A stretch of 64,000 nucleotides of DNA from Phanerochaete sordida (taxonomy: Eukaryota > Basidiomycota > Agaricomycetes > Polyporales > Phanerochaetaceae): NCBI GenBank assembly GCA_019973155.2, contig BPQB01000008.1:434001-498000 (forward strand), read 5' to 3'. Below are positions 11,249 to 21,068 of the stretch, piece by piece (position 1 is the stretch's first letter; every line of letters starts with the position of its first letter). The translations under genes were made by a program, and so were the position numbers. Under the pieces are notes generated by a model, which was not told the DNA's origin, did not search any database, and was given only the letters and a program-made list of their open reading frames with translations.

Positions 11249-12784
11249 TTACGGGCAGCTGCGCTTCGAAAGGTTGAAGTCGCCATACTCCCACTTGTAA
11301 CAATCCTGGAGACAACATGTTATCGACAGCACGTAGACGGTATGAATACTGGACCTTACCACGCAGTCCTTCTCCTCATAGTAACCTGGGACACCGCCCT
11401 CCTCCGCGCCCTCCCAGTCGGTACTGAGAACCTTCTCAACGACCACGGCGATGCCGTGTGTGCGCGCATCCACCGACCAGCCGAGGTTTGAGACGGTGTC
11501 GTATCTGATGACTTTGCCGAGGTGGCATCTGGGGCACTCTTTCAGAACAAGGTATCAAGACAGTAGATTCGAGCACTGACTGCGTCTCCAAAGCATATCC
11601 GCCTGCCGTGCAAGCGGAAGTATAGCCGCTACACACGCCCATTGGTATGGGATCGGCGGTGTGGTAAACGTTAGTGATGTGCTCAGTGGAGAGCTGTCTC
11701 GGGGATCAGACATGGCCTGTAGCATGCACAAAGCAGACATACGGGTATGGGAAGGTGCAGACGAGATGCAGCGAGCTTCTCAGCGGGTGTCTCAAAGCCT
11801 ACAACAGGAACTCCAAAGGTTACTCCTATCAGAGCAGCCAACGATCCACCGAGAGAATGACCTGTGGATACTCAGGTTCCATTCAGCAGGCATTCTGAAA
11901 GGAATAATGCGCTCACCAGTAAGCCAAATCCTCGAATTAGGGTACATGTATGTTACATTATTGTACAGATTCTATTCTGCTGTAAGCTCCTTCGGGTTCT
12001 GAGACGAGAAAGAGTTTCACTCACTATTCCGACTGAATAGAACAGACTCTCCTCAGCAAGGCTGTCCTCCACGCATTGTTGGTCGCACTTGTTATTTCCG
12101 GCATAGCACGGACACACGGGAGTCCACGTCGGACCTACGCGGCCACAGCAGCACGAGAAGAGCAGATTGTCGTTCAACTTGTCCTTGCGGGTCGTAGGGC
12201 CACCACCGCCGACGATCCAACCCGCGGAGGTGCCCTTGATCGAAACGACGACGGTGCTGTTGTCCTCTGTGGCATAAATGTGCCCGCGGAACCCGTCCTG
12301 GTCGGGCTCCCAGCCGAACGGGTAGCTCTGGTGCACTCAGCGATGGGCTCAAGCAGCGTGTCGGTCGGGGACGCACCGTGTTCCACTCTGGCCCAAGGTC
12401 GTACCACCCCGTCCGCGAGCGGTCTTCGTAATAGGCATTGCTCGTCATCTTCGCGAGGGTCTGCAGCGTCGCGCGGTCGTGCACGTTCGGACCCTCTGAC
12501 TCCAGGTCGTCCCAGACGGGCTGCGTGCCGCCGGAGCGTGCGCCGAAAACGTCGGCCTGCGATCGCGCTTTCGGCAAGTTCAATGTTCGCGTTCGAACTT
12601 CAAAAGAGTTCGCTGCGAATGAAGACTGGTCGACGTCGTTGAAGACGACACGCGTGGTGTCCGTGACGAGGCCGTGAACGTGCCGCAGTTCGAACTTCAT
12701 TGAGCTCGGAGGTGGTGCGGCATCCTTCCAGAGGTAGGATACTAGCAGATATTGAACGGCTGAGGGGAGTATATTATAGAGCAT
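11249..12784 (-). CDS. ATG15: autophagy-related lipase Atg15
   Basis: Seven exons (12377-12784, 12025-12327, 11917-11971, 11743-11861, 11581-11693, 11360-11528, 11249-11305) encode 407 aa. Atg15 is the vacuolar phospholipase that breaks down autophagic bodies, delivered as a membrane protein. A hydrophobic N-terminal stretch (residues 2-18) fits the signal anchor. Then come [12 protein letters not shown], the family block [14 protein letters not shown], a Cys-rich segment, the nucleophile Ser258 in GHSLGG, Asp309 in HTADPIP and His357 in RTHGI, completing the Ser-Asp-His triad. The C-terminus ends just after DCYKWEYGD, shorter than the yeast protein. Each exon join preserves frame and family sequence, so the model is firm. 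Confidence 0.93.
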
Positions 12785-13228
12785 GTCGAGATAGAGAATC
12801 CAAAAAGTCCAGGGTAGAGAAGAGACGAGAGTAAGAGAAAGGTGGTGCAGCGCCCTGCGGGGAGTACTTGGCCAGCCGGCACCTGATTAAGTAGGCGCAT
12901 CAATTGATGCGCCCTTCTCCATCTATGGAATCCTCGGCCAGTCCGACGGTCTCCGCGTCATCCGCTCTCCCCAAACCACGATGACACGGAGCAGCCAACG
13001 TAAAATGCTGCAAAAATGAAGATATCCCTACATTCTGAAGGAGCGACGGGAAGACATTTGGAAGGTGTGCGCCCTCTCGAAGTCTCCGTGATTGTTTTTC
13101 GCGCGGCAGCCTACCGCTGGACTAGACGGTACCAGCAGTCTGGGACATGTGCTAGGTTATAAAAGCCCTGATATCGTACAGGACGCTTCGTGTAACATCC
13201 CACGTTGCACCGAAGTATTGCTGGAGTC
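12785..13228. other. intergenic region between divergent genes
   Basis: Shared upstream region of ATG15 (minus) and the SDR gene (plus). No gene seen. Confidence 0.45.
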
Positions 13229-14308
13229 ATGGCAGACCACAAAGATGCTCGCGTTTGGCTCAGTGAGTCCTCTTGCGTCCTCACGTCGCTAATCCTTTGT
13301 TGACTATCTCGTAGTAACTGGCACCTCAAAGGGCATGGGAAAAGCCCTGCTCGAAGCTGTACTTGCAGCGAACGAGCGTGCAGTCGCTACCCTCAGACGT
13401 CCTGAAGTACTAGCCGAGTATAAGGATAAATATCCTGCGTCGCAGCTGCTTGTCCTGCCGCTCGACGTCACTTCGAGCCCCAGATCGACGCTACATTCGC
13501 TCAGGTCAAGACTCATTTCGGTCGCCTTGATGTCGTCGTGAACATGGCGGGCTACGGGCTCGTCGCAGAGATCGAGGCAACGCCTGAAGACGAGGCCCGG
13601 CGTTGCTTCGAAACATGCTACTGGGGCCCTTTCCACATTTGCCAGCGGGTAGGTGCAGCACTGCAGGTGTCTATGATGAAAATCTGAGTCTCAGCTACAG
13701 GCCATTCCCTTCATGCGCGATGTGAACCCGCCCGGCATCGGCGGCCGCATCATCAACGTCAGCTCGTGCGGCGGCTACTCCGCCGGACCTACTCTCTCCG
13801 TGTACAACGGGGCCAAGTTCGGTGAGCCCACAGTGCCCCCAGCGCCCCGCCCCACTGACCCATTTTGCGCGCAGCGCTCGAGGGCTTGACCGAGTCGCTC
13901 CGCAAGGAGATGGACCCGTCGTGGAACATCACGGGCGTCGTCGTCCAGCTCGGCGGCTTCGCGACCGAGTGGGCGGGCGACTCGCTGCAGGCGCTGCCAC
14001 CGCATCCCAAGTACGCCGCGCCGGATTCGCCCTGCATGCGCTTCCGCGAGGCATCTTTCGACACGAGCCGCTACATCGGCGACCCGAAGAAGGCCGCGCA
14101 GGCGTTCCTCCGGATCGCGGCCCTCCCCGACCCGCCGCTCCGCCTGCAGCTCGGCACGGAGAGCATGGCGATTGTGAAGGCGAAGGCGCTCGGGACGGCG
14201 ACGAACGCGGACAAGTACGCAGACCTCGCGCACTCGAGCAACTTCGACGGCGTCGATAAGGACGCAGTCCTGAGCATGTTCGGGATGTGCATTACCAAGT
14301 CTACGTAG
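13229..14308 (+). CDS. short-chain dehydrogenase/reductase with a one-base frameshift
   Basis: Exons 13229-13262, 13315-13648, 13701-13821 and 13875-14308. The Rossmann fold shows the nucleotide motif TGTSKGMG (about residues 13-20), a NMAG variant of the NNAG motif, the catalytic Ser in NVSSCGGYS and the catalytic pair in YNGAK (about residue 157), so an NAD(P)-dependent oxidoreductase. Near 13475 the reading frame changes: codons up to LPLDVTS are in one frame and QIDATFAQVKTHF onward in another. The exons sum to 3n+2, consistent with loss of one base; about 307 aa are implied if one base is missing. No plausible intron explains the shift, since the only GT...AG pair there spans 17 nt. It is either a sequencing/assembly error or a recent inactivation, because everything else is intact. 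Confidence 0.75.
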
Positions 14309-14559
14309 GATCCGCGATTCCCAATGGTACTCAATGGACCGACTGCGCAGCTCGGGTGCCTGTGGTGTGCTTACAGGGACAATGCTATGTGGCGCAGCGA
14401 CTGCGCTCGTCAGTTGAGCGCTCCGCTGTATTGTGGATACGGTCCCCTATCACGCCTAGCCTGGACGCCACAGAAGCTATCAGTGCGTGCGGCTCTTAAA
14501 GCGGACACCCCGTCATGGGTTGCATTTCATCCAGCCCCTGCCTCCCGCTACGCACGACG

Positions 14560-15184
14560 ATGGAGCTGACGCTGTCGCACAACTGTGTCCTGCACACTGA
14601 CCTCCTGTCTCCAGACGGCCAGTCCCTCTACACGATATCGACGCCTCGCCGTTTCCCCCGCAAAGCAACCACGATCACGAAGGCTGTCCTGGATGATAAG
14701 GGGCGCCCCACGGGAGAGTCAGAGGAGCTAGCGACAATCCACTGGCACTGTTTCCGCAACTCGCAACTCGTCTACAATGACAAGATCACGGATATCAACG
14801 ACTTCATGCCGTCTCAAGGGATGTTTCGCAGGTATGTAGCGAGATCCAATATGATCTTCCCATACTGACAGGGGCCCAGGACGCGCTGCTTGACTGCACC
14901 AGATGGCAAGTCATACAGATGGAAGATGGGCTGCCACACGAGCCATGTGAGTCCTAACCAGACATATGTTTTGTTCGTGCTCATTCATCCTCTAGCTGGA
15001 GGTCGACGAGGTCACGGGCGAGCATTCTGTCGTCGCGAGGATGCGGCAGCGCAATATTCTCCGCGGCACCAAACCGGTGCTAGAGATCGACGAATTATCT
15101 GTCGACCTCCTGGACCTGGTCGTAGTTACATGGGTCTTTGTGGAGCAGAAGAGGCGGGATAGGCAGCACCATCAACACCTATAA
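14560..15184 (+). CDS. DUF6593 family protein, copy D
   Basis: Exons 14560-14831, 14880-14946 and 14996-15184 encode 175 aa. It starts MELTLSHNCVLHTDLLSPDG, with SLYTISTPRRF, TIHWHCFRN, exon-2 motif APDGKSYRWKMG and C-terminal VDLLDLVVVTWVFVEQKRR. It is followed head-to-tail by copy E 332 bp downstream. Introns at the family positions, phases 2 and 0. Function unknown. Confidence 0.85.
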
Positions 15185-15516
15185 TAGCTCTGCCGTCGTT
15201 GACTGCGCGCGTTTCGCGTTTGAAATGTGACTTCCCTTTGGTCCATGACCCTCATCTCGGGTTGGCTGTGCATACAACCTTGACAAACGTGGCGGCCTAG
15301 TGGCGGCGGAAATCAAATGCGCTATTTTCTCACCCTCTTCTGAATCTTCCGCACCAGGCGGCACCGGTGCCATCTAGCAGATCGAACTCGCGCTTTGTGC
15401 CTGGCTAGTCTCCTGATCTCGCTTCGTCGCGTGGACGCGACAGAACCCAAAAGTCCAAGTACGGTGCGTACAGCCTCACAACCAGCACGCATGCATGACG
15501 TGCTCCCAACCACGAC
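15185..15516. other. spacer between DUF6593 copies D and E
   Basis: No gene seen; presumably the promoter of copy E. Confidence 0.45.
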
Positions 15517-16161
15517 ATGGAGCTGACACTCGGCCGCGACAACGTTATCGACACGAAGCTCTCGACCGCGGACGGCCACTGCCTCTACACCATCACGACC
15601 CCTAACAAATGGAGGGTGCTCACGACGATGGTCACCAAGCACGAGGTGGACGGCGATGGTGTTGAGCAGAGCTCGACTGAGCGCGGGAGGATCAACTGGC
15701 ACTCCTTTGCACGCAGCACGCGTTTCATCTACGACGGCAAGATCATGGAAGCCGCGACCTTCATGCCGCACGATGGACTGAGGTGCATCCTGATCCCCAG
15801 ATTTATTAGCCCGGATTGAACCGCTCATAAAGCCCTCAGAGTTCGTCGCTTTGTCGCGCCCGACGGAAAATCGTATCGCTGGCGGACGGGCTGGCGGTCA
15901 GTTCATGTGAGTGTGCGCTTTGAGGCTATTCCTCTCTACTGACCGGTTTACACGATTTAGCTCGAAAGGTGCGAGGACAAGGGCGCGAGCGAGAGCGAGC
16001 CTGTCATCGTGGTAAAGATGCGGCAGGCGAATCCCTTCAAGGGTCGAAAGCCTTCTCTGCAGGTGGACGATAGCGTGCTACAGTTTCTGGATCTCCTTGT
16101 GCTCACCTGGGTCTACGTCGAGCATAGGCGGCGAGGAAACGGGAGACATGGATACAAGTGA
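15517..16161 (+). CDS. DUF6593 family protein, copy E
   Basis: Exons 15517-15782, 15840-15906 and 15961-16161 encode 177 aa. Landmarks are MELTLGRDNVIDTKLSTADG, LYTITTPNKW, INWHSFARSTRFIYDG, FVAPDGKSYRWRTGW and the C-terminal LQVDDSVLQFLDLLVLTW followed by a basic tail. The KPSLQVDDSVL stretch is shared with copy G. Family intron positions and phases are kept. Confidence 0.85.
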
Positions 16162-16440
16162 TCTTACGCTTCGTCATCGGCGTGTGGGTTGCTGATACAT
16201 AGTGTACTTAGTTAGTCTTGTTGCTGTGGATCACGGGTACGCACTGGTTGCGAGTATAATATGAAGTCGTGTATCTTACTATCGACGCCAGCCAAGTCGG
16301 CTGGGGTGTGGGTCTGTAGTGGCACTGGTAAGATACTCCATGAAGCTGACCTGATGGGAAACAATCTGAGGCCACGCGGTGTCGTAGTACGGAAAGGCAG
16401 TGTTCACGTTCCCTGAAGATTAACGACACCCACGTCCAAT
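16162..16440. other. spacer after DUF6593 copy E
   Basis: No gene seen up to the relic starting at 16441. Confidence 0.4.
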
Positions 16441-16557
16441 ATGGAACTCGTTCTCTTACGAGAGAACGATCCAAGGAACACCACTTTGGTTATGCCGGCC
16501 CCCATCCATGTATTGTACATCAACATATTAGAGGCGTTTGGATTCACGGAGGACTGA
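16441..16557 (+). pseudogene. truncated DUF6593 relic
   Basis: A 38-codon frame begins MELVLLRENDPRNTTLV and continues to IHVLYINI before a stop. The first 17 residues and the VLY-I spacing match the first 30 residues of the intact copies (for example MELVLSHNSPTNTELS ... RVLYSIS in copy B). The rest of exon 1 and exons 2-3 are not found before the next gene. I read it as the decayed 5' end of an eighth family member; chance similarity cannot be excluded because the matching part is short. Confidence 0.55.
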
Positions 16558-16691
16558 CTGCGGCGCAGGCTGCCACCAAACTGAGCTTTCAGCTGTTAGC
16601 ATCGCATGTGATGGTGATAAACATACATGGTTCTACAGATGCCTCCGCCCAGGCTAGCTTGCGCAGTCCACAGGACCAAGCCATGTCCCAT

Positions 16692-17433
16692 TCAACACGT
16701 CCCTTCCATCCCCTCGGGCACGCTCACTGCGCCGCCGAACGACCCCATCTCGGTGAGCGTACCCGCGAAGAGGTCGTCGAAGCCCTGCTGCAGCCCCATG
16801 CGCTCGAGCACGACGGTGTAGTCTGCGTCGGGGTGCGCCGTGTCGAGCTCGGTCAGCCACTCCTCGAGGCGTGCCGTGCCGCCGATGAGCAAGCTGCGCA
16901 GGCGCGTACGCTCCGTCTGGCTGAGCGGGGAGCCGAGGACGGTGTCCTGAGCAGACGCGTCGCCATCCGCCGGCTGGGAAGGCGGGGCGTCGACGCCCTC
17001 TCGCGCATCCGAGTCCCACTCCTGCCCGCGCAAGACGGCGAGCCAGCCGCGGTCGAGGTCGTTCAGCCAGTCAAGCACGGCCGCAAGCACGTCCGGCGTC
17101 GGGCGATACCCTGGGATCGCGCCCATGACGTCACCCGTAAGGCGGAGAAGGAACGTCGTTCGCAAGGACGCAGACGGCGGTGTCGATGGTATCTGGAGGA
17201 TTAGCGAGAGTAGAGTATGCGATTGGCGCAAGTAGTCGGTTAGTGTGGGAACAGTTGTGCTCGTGGGCTCTGAGCTGAAAACCGCAGGTAAGAGAAAGGT
17301 TGAACCTGTTCCGACTCACGCACCGCTTCTTGAAGTTGCGTGTGAGGTCCAGGAAGCGGTCTTCGACAAAGTCTCGTATCTTTCGTTCTTGTACGCAAGA
17401 CAGCGCCTTCGGAGGACTTGTACTTGCGCTCAT
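16692..17433 (-). CDS. conserved fungal protein of unknown function
   Basis: Two exons (17324-17433 and 16692-17274) encode 230 aa. I do not recognise the family by name. The start MSASTSPPKALSCVQERK leads into a charged helix (IRDFVEDRFLDLTRNFKKR), then two hydrophobic helical stretches (YLRQSHTLLSLILQIP; TTFLLRLTGDVMGAIPGY), a Trp-rich block (AAVLDWLNDLDRGWLAVL), and an acidic/Ser linker before a last helical segment (SQTERTRLRSLLIGG). No signal peptide or clear membrane span; mostly helical and probably soluble. It is divergent from the acyltransferase gene with about 400 bp between start codons. Confidence 0.7.
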
Positions 17434-17832
17434 GACATAAACGTGTGGTACAGCTCTGGCGTATGCAAAGGACAGTTTGTAGAGGTTGTGGTGGACGTTA
17501 CCCTCGCCGAGGTTGTGATGACATAATGTGGCCCACCACTTGTACAGTAAGTAAGGATTGGTAAGTTTCCGGTAAGACGCATCAGCAGAAGTAAGTCTTT
17601 CACTTACTACATTACTTACCGGCATCAGTAAATGTCTTTCCATCCACTTACCCACGCTCGTCAGTATCCTTCCGGTCGCTGTTCCCGACGACGACAGCGG
17701 TGATGGCAAATTCTCCTTAGGTTCTGCTGCGCGGAGCCAAGCTGCGATGCCACCCGAGCCACGCACGCACAAACAGTACGCAGCAGCCTTCAAAACGCGC
17801 AGCGAAACTCACTTCGCCCTCACGAGTCTGAC
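17434..17832. promoter_or_regulatory. divergent promoter region with nested inverted repeats
   Basis: Shared upstream region of the 230-aa protein gene (minus) and the acyltransferase gene (plus). It contains the GTAAG/CTTAC repeat array described at 17545-17655. Promoter function is inferred from the divergent layout. Confidence 0.5.
17545..17655. repeat. GTAAG/CTTAC inverted-repeat array
   Basis: Forward GTAAG units occur in the first half and CTTAC units in the second. CCGGTAAG (17569-17576) and CTTACCGG (17615-17622) are a perfect 8-bp inverted pair. Inside it AGTAAGT (17590-17596) and ACTTACT (17602-17608) form a 7-bp stem with a 5-nt loop. The word GCATCAG is also repeated directly at 17579 and 17622. 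Confidence 0.7.
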
Positions 17833-19350
17833 ATGGCGAGCGACCAACAAGAAGGGGGTGATGTCGTCCGCGAGGCTGGTGCGTTTCTCAGATTCTTTCT
17901 TGATGAAAAGCAGTGCTTATTGAGTCGTGAAGGTCTGCTGGAGCGCTTCCACATAACACGCACGAAGCTTGGTTTCGACTCGTGTGTCGTGGTCACCGCT
18001 CAGTACAACGCCAGCGGCGTCCTCCTCAATCGCCAGACGCTGTACCCCGCCCTGTCTCGTGTCGTCCAAGCGAATGCTGCACTCTCCACGCAAGTCGACC
18101 TCGGTGCTGCACCAGACACAAAGACGAATGCTAAGCCCCCGCCGCCGCGCTTCGTGCGCCTTCCCGTCGTGTCCTTGGACGCCGTCGTCTCCTTTGTCTC
18201 GGACAGTGCCCTCGAACACCTCATCACGGACGAGTTCTTGCGCCCCATCGAATTTGGTACGGCCGCGCCCCTCTGGCGCCTGACCGTCGTGTCCGGGCGC
18301 ACGCTCCTTTTCGCGTTCCACCACTCCGTTGGCGACGGCCAGAGCGGGGTCGCCTTCCATGCGGCGCTACTGCACGCGCTCAACCACCCGTCGGAGGCGC
18401 TGCACGTCTCTGGAGACAGGGTCTCGGTCTCGCCTGAGGCCTACCTCGTGCCCCCCATCGAGGCACTGACAAGCGTCTCCGTCTCCTGGGGCAAGTTCTT
18501 CAGCACGATCCTGGGGGCGTTCCTACCGAAGTTCTTGACCAAGGGCGCGTCGGCCTGGACGGGGAATGACGTCGTCAGCGCGCCATCCCTCGATACGCAC
18601 GTCAGCTGCTGGGAGATCGACGCGGACCAGGTCACGGAGCTCATGACGCTTTGTCGGAAGAACAGCACGACGCTCACAGCCTGCCTGCACACGCTCGTCG
18701 TCGGCGTCCTTGCGCGCCTCATCGCGACATCAGCAGACAGAACCCAACGCGTCTTCAAGACCATTGCGACGTCAGTGCCCGTCTCGCTCCGCCGCTTCAC
18801 CGGCGCGTCGCCGCATGTCCTCTGCGACCACATCGCCGGCGTGAAGACTTACGTCCCCATCTCCTCGCTCGCAAACACGAGCACCAGCGACCCGTGGTTC
18901 TCCTGGGCCGCGGCGGCGCGCTTCAAGGAGCGCGTGCAGAAGTCGATGAAGAGCACCCGCGAAGATATCGGCACCCTCCGCTATCTCTACGCCCTCGGTG
19001 CCGGAGACGAGTTCTTCACAGGCGCCCTCGGGAAGAAGCGCGGCATCGCCCTCGAGCTGTCGAACGTCGGCCGCTTCCCTGCGCCGCCCCCAGGCGAAAC
19101 GTTTATCGACGGTGAAGACGACGCTCCGCAGCAGGACGCGCAGTGGACACTGGGCAGCGTCTACTTTGCGCAGGGCGACCCCGTCTCTGGTGCTGCACTC
19201 AAGATGAATGTCGCCGGTTCGCCGACGGGCACCGTCACTGTCGTGTTTTCATGGGGCGAAGGAGCCTTGGACAACGAGTTCGCAGAGGCTGTGATCCGGG
19301 ACACCAAGGCCGCACTGACGTGGGTCATTCAATCTTCCCTCATCTCCTAG
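17833..19350 (+). CDS. alcohol acetyltransferase-like acyltransferase
   Basis: The frame is open for 505 codons, but a 54-nt stretch (17879-17932; GTGCGT...AAG) splits the family signature and is probably an intron. Removing it joins REAG to LLERFHITRTKLG, as expected for this family, and gives 487 aa. The catalytic HHxxxDG motif is present as HHSVGDG (around residue 145 of the spliced form). The overall pattern fits the AATase/condensation-like CoA-dependent acyltransferases that esterify alcohols or sterols. No signal peptide. It lies between DUF6593 copies, 570 bp upstream of the P450-like gene. Confidence 0.8.
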   Translation: MASDQQEGGDVVREAGAFLRFFLDEKQCLLSREGLLERFHITRTKLGFDSCVVVTAQYNASGVLLNRQTLYPALSRVVQANAALSTQVDLGAAPDTKTNAKPPPPRFVRLPVVSLDAVVSFVSDSALEHLITDEFLRPIEFGTAAPLWRLTVVSGRTLLFAFHHSVGDGQSGVAFHAALLHALNHPSEALHVSGDRVSVSPEAYLVPPIEALTSVSVSWGKFFSTILGAFLPKFLTKGASAWTGNDVVSAPSLDTHVSCWEIDADQVTELMTLCRKNSTTLTACLHTLVVGVLARLIATSADRTQRVFKTIATSVPVSLRRFTGASPHVLCDHIAGVKTYVPISSLANTSTSDPWFSWAAAARFKERVQKSMKSTREDIGTLRYLYALGAGDEFFTGALGKKRGIALELSNVGRFPAPPPGETFIDGEDDAPQQDAQWTLGSVYFAQGDPVSGAALKMNVAGSPTGTVTVVFSWGEGALDNEFAEAVIRDTKAALTWVIQSSLIS

Positions 19351-19919
19351 TTATTTGGTGTTCAGAATATTGAACTGCTTCATCTACTGCACGCTTCATG
19401 TCCAGCATTGACATTATAATAACGCATACCTTATGTATGCTGTCGGCCTTGAATGTTGGACTATCTACGGGGACTCACATGAAATATAATGGGACTTGGT
19501 ATCATGCATCGATTAGGACATATTCGACATTGGGTTCCGCAGTCGCCTTGCTTGGGAATGGGGGCATGGTGGTGGCGTGGGGGCTGCGCCATCCAACACC
19601 GGTGCGTCGTCTACCCGTCTTGTCCTGCAGGATCTCATTCCGAAGCTGATACAGGACTGCGCGGGTCAGATAGCAAGGTCTGGAAGGTACCATAGGATGC
19701 CTGCTGTCGAACGCATGGAGTCATAGTGGGAAGTACACGAACCTTGAGCTTATTTCAGGATGTGTATATAACCTTCCCAGGTCGCCTGTATCTCCCCCAG
19801 ACAAGATTTCCCCCCACTACTCGAAAGCTGCTTCCACAAGCTCTTACCCGCTGTAAGACAACCTGCTCTCTATTGTGCAGTGACTTGACTAACACTCCTA
19901 GTACAACATAACCAACAGT
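19351..19919. other. intergenic region upstream of the P450-like gene
   Basis: Contains a TATATAA sequence at 19765-19771 and a CT-rich stretch ending in a CCTAG just before the ATG at 19920, so a 5'-UTR intron is possible. No gene seen. Confidence 0.45.
19765..19771 (+). promoter_or_regulatory. TATA-box-like element
   Basis: TATATAA about 150 bp before the ATG of the P450-like gene, in an otherwise GC-rich region. Assignment by sequence and position only. Confidence 0.35.
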
Positions 19920-21068
19920 ATGCTATACATTACATGTTCATTGCTCGCTTCACTGCTGCTCGCCGTCGCGGCGGCGGCGAGGGCTCGCAAGCGTCCCACA
20001 AACCCGCCATCTGAGCCTACTCAGTTGACGGATTTGTGTGACATTCGTGCGCTCCTCGCACCGCGGTCTACGGCGCTGCCTCTCCTACTACAGCAACGCT
20101 CAATGCCCAACGTCCGGCTGGTCCGAGCGTTCGGGATTACGAACACCTTCGTCTCCTCCAGCGTCGACGTACATGCAGCCTTCACTCGGGCGGCGCGCGG
20201 ACTCATCGCAGGGAACGACTGGGAGCGGTTCGCCCAGTGCGCCCTCCTCGCTGTCGATAGGTGCCTCGAGGACATCCCGCTCGGCGCCACGGCGCGATTC
20301 GACACCCTCGTCCAGAACATTTCCCTCCTCACTATACTCGCCGGCCTCTTCGAAGTCTCCCCCTACGACGTTACCGTGGCGGACCTCGCGGTTGTCGCAC
20401 ACGGTATCAACAGCCTCTGGAAGCTGTCGAAGACCACCGACACGCTTCCGCCGCACATGCTCGCCGATGTCAACACCCGCCTCCGCGCGTGGATTGGGCC
20501 CTCGCAGCCGAACCCCGTCGACTTCATCGTCCCCGCCTGGGAGACAATGTGGCGCGTCGTCGCCACGACCCTCGCATATACCCACGCCGACCCGCTCGCA
20601 CGGGCGGCTCTACACGCCTTCATCGTCGACCCCACTGCTACGGCGTTCGCGCTCTCCATCGCGGACATGCCGAGCGTCGACGCGCTCGTCACCGAGGCGG
20701 TCCGCCTCCACCCGCCCACGCGCCGCATCTCACGGCATCTCACCTCTACCTCCGACCCTTTCGCCGCACCCTGTGTCGTCGTCGCGGACATCGGCGCACT
20801 GCACCGGGACCCCGCTATCTGGGGCACGGACGCGGACGTCTACAACCCGCTGCGCCACCAGCAGCGCACGCCCGAACAAGCTGCGGCGTTGCTTGGATTC
20901 GGCGCGGGCACGCTCAAGTGCGTTGCCAGCCGCTGGGCGCCGCACGCCGCGGGCGTTATCGTCGCGGCTCTCGCTGAGAAGATCGGGGAGGGGATCGAGG
21001 TCACGGAGGGAGAGGGGATCGGGGGAAGGGATGGGTGGGGTGGGTGGGAGGTCACCCGGAGCGCTTAA
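19920..21068 (+). CDS. short cytochrome P450-like protein
   Basis: A single exon of 382 aa. It starts with a hydrophobic anchor (residues 2-20) and an RARKRP stop-transfer patch. An I-helix-like PAWET lies near residue 206, the ExxR motif is EAVR (E259) in EAVRLHPPTRRISR, and the haem loop is FGAGTLKC (Cys334), so all core P450 marks are present. It is over 100 residues shorter than usual fungal P450s and lacks introns in a very intron-rich neighbourhood. A Gly/Trp-rich tail ends it. It may be a compact divergent P450, possibly of the fatty-acid/prostacyclin-synthase-like type, or a reduced descendant of a larger gene. Confidence 0.75.
   Translation: MLYITCSLLASLLLAVAAAARARKRPTNPPSEPTQLTDLCDIRALLAPRSTALPLLLQQRSMPNVRLVRAFGITNTFVSSSVDVHAAFTRAARGLIAGNDWERFAQCALLAVDRCLEDIPLGATARFDTLVQNISLLTILAGLFEVSPYDVTVADLAVVAHGINSLWKLSKTTDTLPPHMLADVNTRLRAWIGPSQPNPVDFIVPAWETMWRVVATTLAYTHADPLARAALHAFIVDPTATAFALSIADMPSVDALVTEAVRLHPPTRRISRHLTSTSDPFAAPCVVVADIGALHRDPAIWGTDADVYNPLRHQQRTPEQAAALLGFGAGTLKCVASRWAPHAAGVIVAALAEKIGEGIEVTEGEGIGGRDGWGGWEVTRSA

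Noticed and set aside
13470..13486. A 17-nt GT...AG segment in the SDR gene whose removal would restore frame
   Set aside because: Far below any known spliceosomal intron size; a one-base indel is simpler.
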